Positions 9,900 through 21,900 of a stretch of 64,000 nucleotides of DNA are shown piece by piece (position 1 is the stretch's first letter; the number at the start of each line of letters is the position of its first letter). A program made the translations under genes and the position numbers. Below the pieces are notes generated by a model. The model had not been told where the DNA came from. It did not search any database and saw only the letters and a program-made list of their open reading frames with translations. The DNA is from Xiphophorus maculatus (taxonomy: Eukaryota > Chordata > Actinopteri > Cyprinodontiformes > Poeciliidae), in assembly GCF_002775205.1 (NCBI RefSeq), contig NC_036462.1, forward strand, positions 30,855,084-30,919,083. The letters run 5' to 3'.

Positions 9900-10396
9900 T
9901 TAGTTAGCTAGTTAGACTCTCGGTGGTTTTCAGTGGAGAGCAGCGCCACAGCGCCCTCTGCCGGACGGCAACTGAATGATTCCAACAATAACAGCAGGGT
10001 GCGCTCCGTGATTCGGGGACCCCCCGCTCACTGTCCTGCTGCCGTTTCTTCTTCATTCCATTGGTGCCTCCTGAGAGCGGGGATGGGCAGCATCCTGCAG
10101 GAGCGGGTAGCGCAGCGCTGCGTGGAGAGGCTCTGCATCGGCGACAGGGAGTGGAAGAAGAAAGCTCCGAGAAGCACCAGCAGGCCCAATGTGGCCGGGT
10201 GGGTTCCTGACATCATTATTGTTATTGGCGATGCTGAACAGCAGTGGAGGCTGAGGAGGGGGACCGCTGTCTGTCTGCTGCTGTGGCAGAACCTGAAAGA
10301 TTCTGGATGCTAGAAGGAAAACACGGTTGACGGCCATGTTTCTTTTTTTTCTTCTTCTGGTGTTTGTGTCTATGTGTGATTTTTTAAGGACTAAGA
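9900..10396 (+). promoter_or_regulatory. Probable promoter / 5' leader of the FAM217B-type gene
   Basis: GC content rises sharply between about 9830 and 10330 compared with the AT-rich flanks, directly upstream of the first coding exon. A near-consensus CTCF-like motif lies on the minus strand at 9950-9964 (CCGGCAGAGGGCGCT). Possible donors such as CCGG|GTGGGT near 10197 could end a non-coding first exon. Open frames on both strands here are best explained by GC richness. The transcription start cannot be placed. Confidence 0.4.
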
Positions 10397-12806
10397 TGGG
10401 GAGGAGGCAGTCACAAAGGAAGTTTCCACAGCCGCAGTGCCCGATCCAGGGTCAGGAAAACAACCACGAGAAGGTGGGTGGTCAGCACGGTTACTACTGC
10501 TACTAATAATAATAACATACAAAGTTGTACAATTTTTAGGAAAAACAAAGACTTCCTGATACACGTAAGTAACAGAAGGGTACATTTCCGCCCAAAATAC
10601 TCAGAAATTCTAATAAGCTCAGAAATTCTCTAAAATCAAACAGAAAGGAACAAAGACATTTGCGAGAAAAAAAAAACTCAGACATTTTGAGATTGATCTA
10701 GAAAACAAATCGGACGCAGAGCTCGTAAAGGCGGACATTTCCGATTTTTTGGAAATGTTCTGAGTTTCAAAAGTAGAAAATTTAAAAGTCTTCAAATTTT
10801 CGACTTTTGGAGCTCAGAAAATTACTTGTTTTTTCTTTCTTTCCTTTTTTTGTTGACAATTTCTGGGATTAATCTAAACATTTCTGAGATTTTTTGTTGG
10901 AATCGTACTCCTTTTGCCCTTTGCTTTCAACAAACTGAAGATAAGCTGACCTCAGAACTCCGACGTTAAAAGATCTGCACTCATAGTACTTCTAGTTGAA
11001 TGTCCTCTAAACAGAGCAGGTTCACCTTGTGTAGACAGTAGACTGGGACCAGTTCAGGGTGAACTCTGACCTATCCAGGAAGAACTCTGCCTCTTGCATA
11101 ATTTCTCAGGAAGAGGCAGATGGATGAAAAATGATGGTAATGATTTGACGACTCAGTGCTGACGTTTGGGTTTTTGTTTAGCTCTAGGGAATCTTGGAAG
11201 TCCTTCTTTGCGTGCGGAGTCTGTTTGGTTTCCCTTTGAAAGCCTTTCTCTGTGTACTCCAACGTTCTCCCACCGTTAGATGTTGGGCTAACTGGCCACT
11301 GTAACTTTTCCATAGGCTTCAGAGGGCTTTAGATCCTGTCAGAAGAAACTTGTTGGTCTAATTGAAAGGTTACTTCAAACCTAAATATGTCAGTGGTCTG
11401 GGTAATTTTGGGCTTTTCTGTATATTCACAGAAGCCACAGAGAAGGAAACACAATTCTAACACTTCCTCGACCAAATGCAGCGCTCCGCAGCACAGGTGA
11501 GGGGATAGTTGGATTATATTTTGTTATTCTGCCTTTGCCTGTAGAGATTATCAGCCTTCCTGTTTCCAGCAGCGCTCAGGGAACCTCCATGTTTCAGCCA
11601 GCGGCCCCTGAGGAGGACAGGATGAAGATCAAGGTGTCATCAGCACACGCTGATGAGAACAGGAAGCACACGCACCCAGGGCTGAGGGCGAGCAAACACA
11701 CAGCAGCCCTCCTGGACCACGGCCTGCCTCATCCCAGTCCTGACCAGCAGGAGGAGCTCTCCCCCCAGGAGGACAGTGACACAGACTTGTCCGAGTCAGA
11801 AAGACTCCCCCTGTCCTCCCGTCCCCTCGCCCCGCGACTGGAGCTCAGGCCTGAGGTGGTGGAGGACGGAGACGCCCCGTCTCACTGCCGGACGGTCAGA
11901 GGACGGGACTTCCCAGACTTCCTCCCTCCACCGTTCAATTCGTGGAGCCTCAGTCAGCTGGCTGTTTTCTACAACACGGAGGGCAGAGGGGCCTTCCGGC
12001 CCCGGCCCACGGGCCCCTTGGAGCGGTACTTGGAGAGGTTGCTGCAGCTGGAGTGGCACCAGATCCAGACAGTTCAGGCGGAGCATGGGACACAGGACAT
12101 ACCAGGAGGGACGTCCAGTTGCCAGAGGTCCAGCGCTGCGACCCCGGCCCCGACTCGCCTCAGCTCTCCCAAATGCATCCTGCAGTGCCAGCGTGCCTTC
12201 CCCCTCTCCTTCCTGTCCTCACTAGCCGGACACGCTGCCCTGCTGGCCGGCGGTACTAGTGGTCTATGCCGGATCTGCTCCTCCAGCTGTAGCGCATCAT
12301 GCTGCCGCTCCACCCACTGCCACAGACATCTGTCCAGACTGAGTCCGGATGGCAGCAGAGGGCCCCTGCCGCGCCCCAAAAGGAGCTATAGTGAGAGCCG
12401 GGTCCACTCCTCAGACAGGAGGCTCAGAACCCAGCGGTCCGGCAGCCCCTCCAGCTCCAGCAGCTACCTGAGGAGGATGCAGGCTTCAGGAAACATCCGG
12501 AATCCCATCCAGGCTGGTCCAGGAAGGGGCCATTCCTCTGCTAGGGGCCGTGATGAGCCAGACTGGACAGCGGGAGTACTAAGGAAGAGGAGTGGCTCCG
12601 AACAGAGGAGAGGTGGAGGGAGGCGCTTGAACAGATCAGAGACGAGCCGGAGCAGTTCAGAGAGCAGAACAGGAAGAGCAGAGCGGGGCGAGTCCGCTGG
12701 CTGGGCGGAACAGGAAGTCACTGGAGTCAGTGTTCGTTTACCCGGGTCCAGACATCCCCCTGTCCAGAGGCCGAGCAGGTCCAAACAGGTTGAATTTGTT
12801 ACATGA
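10397..12806 (+). CDS. fam217b: FAM217B-like protein, three coding exons
   Basis: Coding exons are 10397-10474, 11432-11496 and 11570-12806 (TGA at 12804-12806), giving 459 residues. Junction phases agree: GAAG|gtgggt, ttcacag|AAG, CACAG|gtgagg, tttccag|CAGC. The family core is present: SDTDLSESER (residues 117-126), FPDFLPPPFNSWSL (162-175) and LERYLERLLQLEW (198-210), which match human FAM217B. The rest is low-complexity and rich in Ser, Arg and Pro; human FAM217B is about 380 residues. Two possible acceptors lie before exon 3; only the one at 11569 keeps the frame with the ATG in exon 1, while the one at 11546 (cctgtag) would lead to an early stop. No molecular function is known for the family. 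The related FAM217A is a less likely match. The 3' UTR follows, with AATAAA at 13408-13413. Confidence 0.82.
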
Positions 12807-13413
12807 CAGCTCACACACTGCCGTCAATCAGAGACCTGATCATCACCGGAGGATCATTCAGATGATCGACATGTCTGTGTTTCAGCTGCAGAAATTATTT
12901 AATGACTCATTTTTAGCATCAGCACAAACACAACGTGGTGTTTGTTGAATGTTTACATGACCATCAGTGGAACATGGAGGTGCTAAAGGCCTAGTTGTTC
13001 TTTTTTAAAAGATGTTTTTATCCACAAGCTACACTGCCTTACAAAAGTCTTCATACCTCCTGAAGTGTTTTATATTTTGTCACATTGCACACATACGCAA
13101 AATGTGTCTTTGTGACACAAAGCAGGGACGATTTCTTTGTTATTTTCAATCAACGCAAAAACCTAAACCCCAATAAATTAATACATAAATATATATATTC
13201 ACATACATGTGTTAATTATGAATGTTTTGTGTCACTGCCGTATCCAGTCATATTAATTGAAATCGGATGCATTCAGGTGAGGCTTGTTTGATGAAAAACC
13301 TTTTCATTAAGCCCGCATTTCGGTACTGAAATATTTTTATTGGCCTGGTGTAATATTCTAATCATGTTTTCAACAGTTGTAAGCTGAAAATCTTCCTAGC
13401 CAACTGAAATAAA
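12807..13413 (+). other. FAM217B-like 3' UTR with Tc1-type relic
   Basis: No coding signal after the stop. From about 13028 the text cactgccttacaaaagtcttcatacc matches the ends of widespread Tc1/mariner-type relics of fish genomes. A canonical AATAAA at 13408-13413 is the best candidate poly(A) signal. Confidence 0.45.
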
Positions 13414-13569
13414 GGTCGGAAAACATCCATGCGGAATGAATCTACATAATGTTTCCCTTTGTGAACAGAGTTACCGAAATAAATGAGCTTGAATAATGTT
13501 CCAATTTATTAAATATGATTCCCGTGAGGTGACCTGCTCCACCGTCACCTCACGGTCACCGCCTCATTA

Positions 13570-13663
13570 CCGCCAGTAGATGGCGGTAATGAGGCCATCT
13601 ACTGGCGGTTCTAATAAAAAAATATATATATATTAGAACCGCCAGTAGATGGCGGTAATGAGC
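13570..13663. repeat. Nested palindrome with CTCF-like sites
   Basis: The arms gccatctactggcggttc... (13594-13616) and ...gaaccgccagtagatggc (13631-13653) are perfectly complementary over 23 bp around a 14-bp AT loop. A second direct copy of ccgccagtagatggcggtaatgag lies at 13570-13593. The sequence CCAGTAGATGGCGG at 13573-13586 and 13642-13655 fits the CTCF core consensus CCASYAGRKGGCRS at every position, and a reversed partial copy lies at 13594-13606. Whether CTCF binds here is inference. Confidence 0.75.
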
Positions 13664-14949
13664 CTCTGACTGCCGAACGCCAGAGTTTAAGATCTCTTCA
13701 GTCTATGCTGGGCATTACTAGGTCATAGATGTGGCAATGTTTCTGTGGCACCAAAATACGGAAGCTACACTTATAACACCTTACAATGACTTATATCAAG
13801 ATAACAATTCAACATATTAAAATATTAACATATGTTATAATCATATATATTAATATATATTTTTTGCCTTGTAAGAGTGATTTGTAACTGAACTATGTTC
13901 TACAATACAAGGTATTGATTGAATCTTTTACTATTTGGCTGGTGCAATTTGTAACTTCTGTAGTCCAGTTTCTCTCGCGTACCAGCGCGTGCATCCGTCA
14001 TTGAGCCTTCATCAACGAAAGTCATGGAAACGACCGAATAACAACTGCAGGGACAGTAACAACGGGACTTAATTCAAATGTTCAAAGACATTTAAACTCA
14101 GGTGATAATTGTTTTAAAGGTTGGTAACGCTGCTGGGGGTCAGACCTAAAATCTCTTAGGACTGAGAAGAGACAACGCTTTTCAGGACAAATGAAATCTT
14201 TCAGGTAGTGAGAAATTTTAATCTTTTAGGACTAATATGATGCCATGGTGGACGAATTAAAATGTAGAGGAATTAAAACAACCCCGCGGAGTACACATTA
14301 ATATTTGGTTATGGCTTGGTCCAGTGACTTGGACCACCATAGATGTATTCTGAGGTTCTGGTGAGAACTGAAGACAACCAAGCCAGCTCATAATTATAGG
14401 AAGAAACACTTCAATGTCGATTCACAGTATCAATACCAAGTTTGTATCAGTTCAGATCAATACTAGCTTGATAAAATCAATACTTTAGTTGCAGATTCCA
14501 TCTAGATTTTTTTCTTCAATTTTGTATTGAGTTGTAGTTTAGTTTCTCAACTATACCTCACAAACTATTTTGTTTTGATATCAATTTTCTGCACTTTATT
14601 TAGGAAAAACCCACCAATGGTATTAATTCATTTTGCAGATGCCTAAACACTTTGTCCAATTTCTGTCCTAAGTTGGTACAAAAATAACTCAAAAGGAAAA
14701 ACCCACAAAAACACCTAAAGTATTGGTATCATTGACATCAGCGATACGGACCCTGTCGTTACTTGGCATCGGATCAAAACCAAAATATGCAGAAACACTC
14801 GCCTATACTTAATGGACTGTAGTTTTGGGATCCTTCTGGACTCCAAAATAAGTATCTTTATACATGAAATATGTTTTAGCAGCAGCCATCCTATCTTATC
14901 ATGGTTCATAAGGTATTGAAGGTCTCCAAAGAGCTGAAAAAAGACAGTC
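13664..14949. other. Intergenic, no gene seen
   Basis: AT-rich sequence between the FAM217B-like gene and the SINE at the end of usp48. I see no exon with a codon pattern or paired splice sites. A slightly GC-richer patch near 13965-14050 has no recognisable content. Confidence 0.4.
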
Positions 14950-14960
14950 AAATTATTAGA

Positions 14961-15170
14961 GGGGGGCGTTGCGTGGTGGTGTAGCGGTTAACGCGACCCG
15001 TATTTGGAGGCCTTCAGTCCTCGACGCGGCCGTCGCGGGTTCGACTCCCGGACCCGACGACATTTGCCGCATGTCTTCCCCCCTCTCCTTCCCCGTTTCC
15101 TGTCAGCCTACTATCATATAAGGGACACTAGAGCCCACAAAAGACCCCCTGGAGGGGTAAAAAAAAAAAA
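14961..15170 (+). mobile_element. tRNA-derived SINE with 11-bp TSD
   Basis: The head reads like a tRNA: TAGCGGTTAACGCG as A box and GGTTCGACTCC (15038-15048) as a perfect B box for RNA polymerase III. The body continues with GCATGTCTTCCCCCCTCTCC and ends in an A-rich tail. The insertion is flanked by identical copies of aaattattaga (14950-14960 and 15171-15181). It sits immediately beyond the poly(A) signal of usp48. A tRNA gene is excluded because the acceptor stem does not close and the element continues past it. A truncated relative is at 37756-37903. Confidence 0.9.
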
Positions 15171-15189
15171 AAATTATTAGAAATGAGGA

Positions 15190-15967
15190 AGATACAGGGT
15201 GCCTTGAAAATAGCTTTATTGTCCATAAGAAATAACAGTGAAAAGAGTTGGACATGTAACTACTTGCCTTCCATTTCTTACTTTCAATTCACGTTTTTAA
15301 CTGTTGAAAATAATAATACTGAAAATTTTTTTTTTTTAAAAATCAGCTTTTATACATATCCTGCTGTTTTTTTTTCATGTTTCTGACTGGTAATGTGTAT
15401 GGTACTGATTTGATGTTAAGTTGGGCTAATAAATGTTCTAACATTTAAGAGCAGTGATATTTACTTGTGCATTGTTTTGACAATTCTGGAAATTGAACGG
15501 TGAGTACAAGAGCCTCCACATAATGAAAAGACGAAACATCGTCTCAAGTTTTCCTTAAACTATAATTTAAAAAGAAAAAGCAAAACAACAACAACAACAA
15601 AAAAAAAAAAAAACCAAAACAAAAACAGTTAATTTTCTTGACCGAAAGTCGAAATAAGCCGAAGCCACAACTTGGGAGAACTACAGGTCCTTTCCCTTTT
15701 TTTCCCCCCAACTTGCTCAGGATTGGTCAGACTGAAATAAGCGCGCACACCGTTTAAATGAACAAACGTTGAACTTTAGAATATATCAAAAACCCAGCTA
15801 TCCTTATGCGAAGGAAAACAGATTCTTTACAACATAGTCACAGTTTTAATAAAGAAAACCTAGCCAAAACATAAAAAATTAAAGCACTTATTTATATATA
15901 TTGACACTTCACATATTCAAGCATTTCTCCTCCATGGAATTTAGTTATGGCTACAGCAGAACGTTCC
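15190..15967 (-). other. usp48: usp48 3' UTR and poly(A) signal
   Basis: The stretch downstream of the usp48 stop codon has no further coding signal. AATAAA on the minus strand (15215-15220) is the best candidate poly(A) signal and lies just before the SINE. The UTR contains an A-rich run (about 15569-15625 on the + strand). The UTR end is an estimate. Confidence 0.6.
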
Positions 15968-18900
15968 TCAGTGACCAAGGAGGCCCGTACCTAAAGAGGG
16001 ACACAAACACTGGTACGATTAACCATATCCGTCTATTAAACTCATACGTTCACATGCTTTCCAGCACTTCAGACAAGTATGTGAAGTAATTTCACTAAAG
16101 ATGATGTCACTCCTGTGATAAAATAAAACCTGACATAAAATGAGTAAAAAAAACCAAAAACCCATACCTTTAAATCCCTCCTCAGGCATTCTGACTGTAA
16201 AACAAAGGAGACAACTCTATTTTACAAAGTCAACGTGTTTCTATATATATAGTGATGGTGTTAGCAGTCGAAGCATGTCGCAGACTTTGCAGCCTCAGTT
16301 TTGTGTTCTATGGATCGCGAGATGTGAACGAGTCAAACGTACAGAACAACATCAAGGACATCGGTTGTACGACAGGAAGTATGGAAACTTCACTGTTTTT
16401 TATGATGTTTGTTTTTCAGTAAACTGTTTATTTGTAAAAAAAAAATAATAATAATAATACAAAAATAAAGTAGTAGACTTGCAAGCCGAGTTCTTTATTT
16501 GCAAGAACTATACAAACAAGCCTTGTATAAAAAAAGGCTTGTTTTAGTAATCAATTTTTCTATTGATTATTCTGATTAATTGGAAAAGAGAACTGGCACA
16601 TTGTACAGATTTTTAATTGGACCACAGGCCTTTTTTTATACCATACTAAAAATACATTTAAAGATGCAAGGTCACCGATATTTATTTATTTTTTTTTAAT
16701 GAGAAAATAAAAATTGTATTTCCTAAAATGCAAAAACATAACATTCTTTTGGTGAATTTGAACCAAGTGAAGCTAAAACTGGGCTTCTTGTGGAGTTTGG
16801 GGTAAAACATGATTACAGACAAAGGTATTTTTAAAATATATTTTGTACAGTTTTGACTTGATTACTCCTCTGAATGTTTTTTCAGAAAATGGCATTTATT
16901 TGAGTTCGTAATTCCAGTTAACAATTAATCGATTACTTTATCAGTTTAAGATTACTTCCATTACCAATTAATCCGATTGATTGTTTCAGCCAAAAAAAAA
17001 AAAAAGACAAAAGTTCGAGGCCATAAAGAAACATTTGTGTCACTGCCAAACTTTTTAGCATGAAATTACACACCTGTAGATCACATGAAGTCACTCACCT
17101 TGATAGGCATCATCCATGGCAGCATAATCTGTAACTGGTTCATCAGCCTGAGAAAGGTGATAATGAAACATAGATTTGATAGTTGCTAACATTCCCAGTC
17201 GTGAAGCCATGAAGCAAATCAAACCTTTAAACAGATGATGCATTCTGGGATAACGCCCAGGCTGCCTAAAGTGGCCGAGTCGTCCGTGAGACTTTTCCCG
17301 TCGATAGAGAGGTTCTGGTCGAATGGAGCCACAGAGAAGGCGTGCATAATCTACAGTCACACACAACATGGTAAGAGTTAGCGGTGCAGAACAGGCCGAC
17401 AGCACTGGACTGTGCGGTGGGCGGCCCTCACTTGGATTTTCAGCTCTTTTAGTGTCTGGTTTGCTGAAACGATGAGTGCCTTCTCTCCTCTGAGCTTCCT
17501 GTGGCGCGTGCTTCGTCTGATGCTCCCTGGTTTCATCGTGTTGGTGACTGCAGGAGCAGCCACCACAGCTGCGGTGCTGTCGCTCAACTTTAGCCGCTTC
17601 GCCGTGTCTTGGGCCTGAAGAAAAACATTTTTTTGATTTTTAGCTATCAACGGATAAATTCACAAAAAAAAAAAAAAAAAAACTTTTTTTTTTTTTTGAA
17701 CATGGTAAAAATGAATCTCTAGTTACAGGGAAGAGAGGGAGATGAGGATCGGGACGATGTAAAACAGGGGCGTCAAACTCATTTTCATTTTTGGCCTACA
17801 TCAAAAATCTGCATGTTCTTAAAGGGCCGGTTGTGCCAGAATATCATAAAAATATCAATAAATAGCTGTTCCTCCAGGATTTTGTGATTGTTTTAGTGGT
17901 TTTTTTTGCAATCAAAATTGCAGATTTTGTGGTGCCAATTTAGAAATGTTTATGATATTTGCGCTAATGTATGATGTTAAATGGGAGTTTTTATTACTCA
18001 CCATATCAGTCACAGACTACAACTTGACATCAAGTAAGGCTGAGGCAGCAGTCACTTACACTCAGTGTTTTTGACCAATTTTGAGAAAATTTGCAGTGAA
18101 ATCAGAAAAAAATGTGGCGATTTGTTGATTCTGTGTGAATTTTGCAAATTTGTGAAAAACTGGAAAGACTTGTCGATGTAATTTGGAGTCTAGAGGGCCA
18201 CATAAAGAGCTACAGTGGACCAGATTTGGCCCCCGGGCCTTGAGTTTGACACTTGTGATGTAAAACATTCAAGTATGTCACAGCAGTCCAGTTACCTGAC
18301 TGAAGTCTGGGTCTTTCTCTCCGTCCACCTTTGGAAGCTCTTCTCTCTCCTCTTCTGCTTCAGAGCTGCACGCATTCAGCTCTGGGGCGCCGTCTTTAGC
18401 CATCTACGTAGAGGACAGTGTGATAAAGTCAAATGTCTGTACACTAAACTCCTTACAGAAGATAGTTGGTCCTTTTTAGTAGCGCATCGATAAAATCGGC
18501 CATGATTTCCTTCATTTCGGGATCGGCCAATACTTACATGAGAAACTGTTCTTATCTATTTCCACAACGATCTGAAAATCAGCCATTGTTCCCTTCTGCT
18601 CTGATGTGAGAGGCATGACAGATCCGTCCACCAGACACAGTCACCCCACTGACGCCAATTCAGTAAATTTGTCGTTATATTTAGCAACTTTTCAGAGAAA
18701 AATTAAATAGGTATAGACCAAAACGCAAACTGGCAAGTCAGGCTTCTTGAAGATCGGTGATCGGCCAGAAAACTACAATCTGTGCAGCCCTAGTTCTTAA
18801 TAAATTAATTGTGGTAGTTAAGGTTTAGTATGTTCTTCTGTGTGTGTGCTTCATACTGTTTTGTCTTCAATGACTTTGCGCACGTAGACAGTAGCCTGGG

Positions 18901-21900
18901 TGTACTCTCTCAAGTCCCTCTGCTGCTGGAACAGGAAACTTTCTCTGCATTCCCAGCACAGATCTAAATCCAGACACAGTTGAATAAAAAAATATGAAAG
19001 ATCCACAAAACACAGATATGAGACCTAAAAGGCTTTAAAGCTGCACTACGTGACTTTTATAAAAGATGGGGTTTTTTTTACGTCTGTTAAAAATATCACT
19101 ATGTTGGGACTCACTTTATTTGTAGTAGCTCCACTCCCGACCAAAAATAATCAATGAAAGCCAGGAGGAGGGTCTTAGCGCTGTCAATCACCCTCATGTA
19201 CTCGCTGCTAAATGTGCTAATGGCAGAAAAACAATTAACAGTTACTGGAAAACTGTTTAGCCATTGGCACTGATGGCCATGCTAACTACCTTAGCATTCA
19301 TGACAGGCTATGCTAGCTGCAGCGTAGCAGAGAGCAAGGGGGGGGGGGACATGAACCCGGAATGAGCAGCGCCACACAAGATTGTGATCGACAGCACTAA
19401 GACCCTCCTCCTGGTCCTGATTGGTTGAACAGTGACAGTTTCAACAAATATGAATAAAGATACTTTTTATACTGCAGCTCTTAAGCCTAGTTAAATCCAA
19501 AAATGCTGCCCAAACTGGAAAGAGAAACATTAATGGAGTTGCCTCATGGCTCTGCCAGCTGGTTATGAAACTAGAAATAAATGCTACTATTTCAGATTTA
19601 AAAGATCATACGTTTATCTTGGTGGTCTAAGTACTAAAAAGTAGTGGGCTTGTCACAATATTAACATTTAAAATGGTAATTAAAATACCATTTTCAAATC
19701 CACAGCAATTTTTTTTTGAAGGCACAGGGTTCTTTCTAGTTAAGGTAAAAAAAAGAAAGATTCATAACAATATAATACTATTTTAACCTCTTTAATTAGG
19801 GCAAAAGCAATTAAGAAACAATTCAGCCCTCGTTCAGAAAAATATCCAATTTAAAAATGTCACTTGCTATAAAAGTCAAGAATCGTTTCTTGGACGTGGA
19901 CGAAATCTTACCAGGCTGGGTGGTGTACTGCGTCATGGAGCTCTCCGTCTGTCTCACACAGTGGATTGCTATTGGCTTGTCAACAATGAAGAGTCTGCTG
20001 ATCACTTCCCATTCGCTCGGCCACAGCAGAGCTATACTGTGCAAAACAAACAGCACAATGTGAGAACGTTGCAGTTGACAGTAAAGGTTCCCCAACAGTT
20101 TATTATTAGTTTCCTAGTAAAAGGGAAAGCAACAGATTATTATTCTTATTATTATCCTGCATCAGCTCAGGCTGAGTCTAGGTTCACAAAGTCCTTCCTT
20201 TTGTTTCATGTAAGCCACTGCTGCAGGAGGAGCCATCAACTGTTGATGCTTGAAATGTGAATAAAGACTGTGACTACTCAGTGAAATGAATCCTCTGGTT
20301 CCAGCAGAACCAGAACCAAACATGGAGAAGCAGCATTCAGCTTCTATGCACCACAAATCTGGAGGAAACTTACAGAAAACTGCAAAACTGCTGAAACACC
20401 GAGCTTCTTTAAATCAAAGCTATGAACCCACGTGTTTCAAGCTGCCTTTGATTAGCAGTAAACGGGACATTGGTCAACATATTTGATTTGTCTTGATGAC
20501 GGCATTTGACGAAATATGTTTATTGCTTGTTTTTATTATTGGTGACTAAACGACGTTTTATGTTTTATGAAGCACTCTGAACGGCCTTGTTGCTGAAATG
20601 TGTCACAGAAATGAACTTGAAGAGACTATCACAAGTTGCCATGGGGATAATTATGACTTAAACTAGGCAGTTAGTACTAATAAGTCAGTACTTCAGGGAT
20701 CAACTAAGGAAAACCAAAATCACATTGCTGCTTGATTTCTGAAGTGAAATTAATTAACTAGAATACTTTAAAAAATGGATAAAAGTGCTAACCTCAGTAT
20801 AACAACAGGCTTATGGAGTTTTAATATTAAACCAAACATGTCATTGAAACTTTAAGTTTGGCAAGTACGTTTACATGTGGATTATTCACTGTGCTGTTCT
20901 GTTAATAGCTTTATAGAACCTTAACATGTTTTATGAGTATTGTCTGAAATAGCGTAAAATACAGTTGATCATCTGGAGTCGTTGCTCTTTCGTTCGTACT
21001 TTACATCCCACGACTCAAAGTTTGATTGATCTTTTTAAGAAGTACTCGGCAGTAGTTCTTCAGACCGTTTCAATAGAAAGCCCTTTTAAGCCTGTGAATC
21101 ATCCAGGGCTTCTAAACAGTCTTCCATCAACAAAAAACAGCAAAGAAGACCAATTAAACTTTCTCAGCATGATGTTGAGAAGCAGGTGTTTCGCAAAAAA
21201 ACTAAAAATTCTCGCATTTTGTTTTGACAGAATTTCCAAACACATTCAGAAGACTATAGAGGCCGTTTTGGACCAGTGGTGTTATTTTTAAAGGTCTTTT
21301 AGTTGAAAACAGGCTACTTTCAGCTTTTTTACGCTCTTCGTTAGGTTGTGCTTATGAAATGACCTTGTTATTTCATAAACTTTTTTTTTTAATGCTTTCT
21401 CAGAAGACTGCATGGCGGTGCTGATCTGGATAGTGTTGCTCCATTTGATTATGTACCGATTGTCAGGTCAGAGCATAATAGTTTAAGAATTAACAATCAA
21501 AAACACTGAGATAAAATTTGAGCCCATTCCTGCCAATCACAATCTTAAAGCACATCCAGAGAAAGAAAACTTTGAATATCCAACAGAGAGCTGTGAGAAA
21601 GGTCATTTTAAGTTTGTTTTTTTACAGGAAACACATTCAAGATGTGACTGATCAGAACTCACTGCTGGGCCTCTCCATTGATTAGGGAGTCATAGGTGAA
21701 CATGAAGCCGCCGTGAGGACAGAGAAGCAGCGAGTTGCCAACATTAGACACTGGAGAGGATTTAGTGGGTCTCCTAAAAAAAAGAAGAAAGTTCATTTGT
21801 TGCTGAGAAACTAGGGGAGAGTTAGCCACATCAGTAAGCAAAGAACAAGAACAAAGTTATCACAAGGTGAGCGGCCTACTAAAACATCCTAACAGTTACA

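Noticed and set aside
9933..10337. Open frames of 126 (+) and 94 (-) residues
   Set aside because: Both strands are open because the promoter region is GC-rich; no motif, splice continuity or homology is recognised.
11535..11569. Extension of the FAM217B-like frame upstream of exon 3
   Set aside because: The first 35 bases are intron: only the tttccag acceptor at 11569 joins in phase with exon 2 and the exon 1 ATG.
14980..15060. Possible tRNA gene
   Set aside because: The A and B boxes belong to a SINE head: the sequence continues into a SINE body, ends in an A tail and is flanked by a target duplication.
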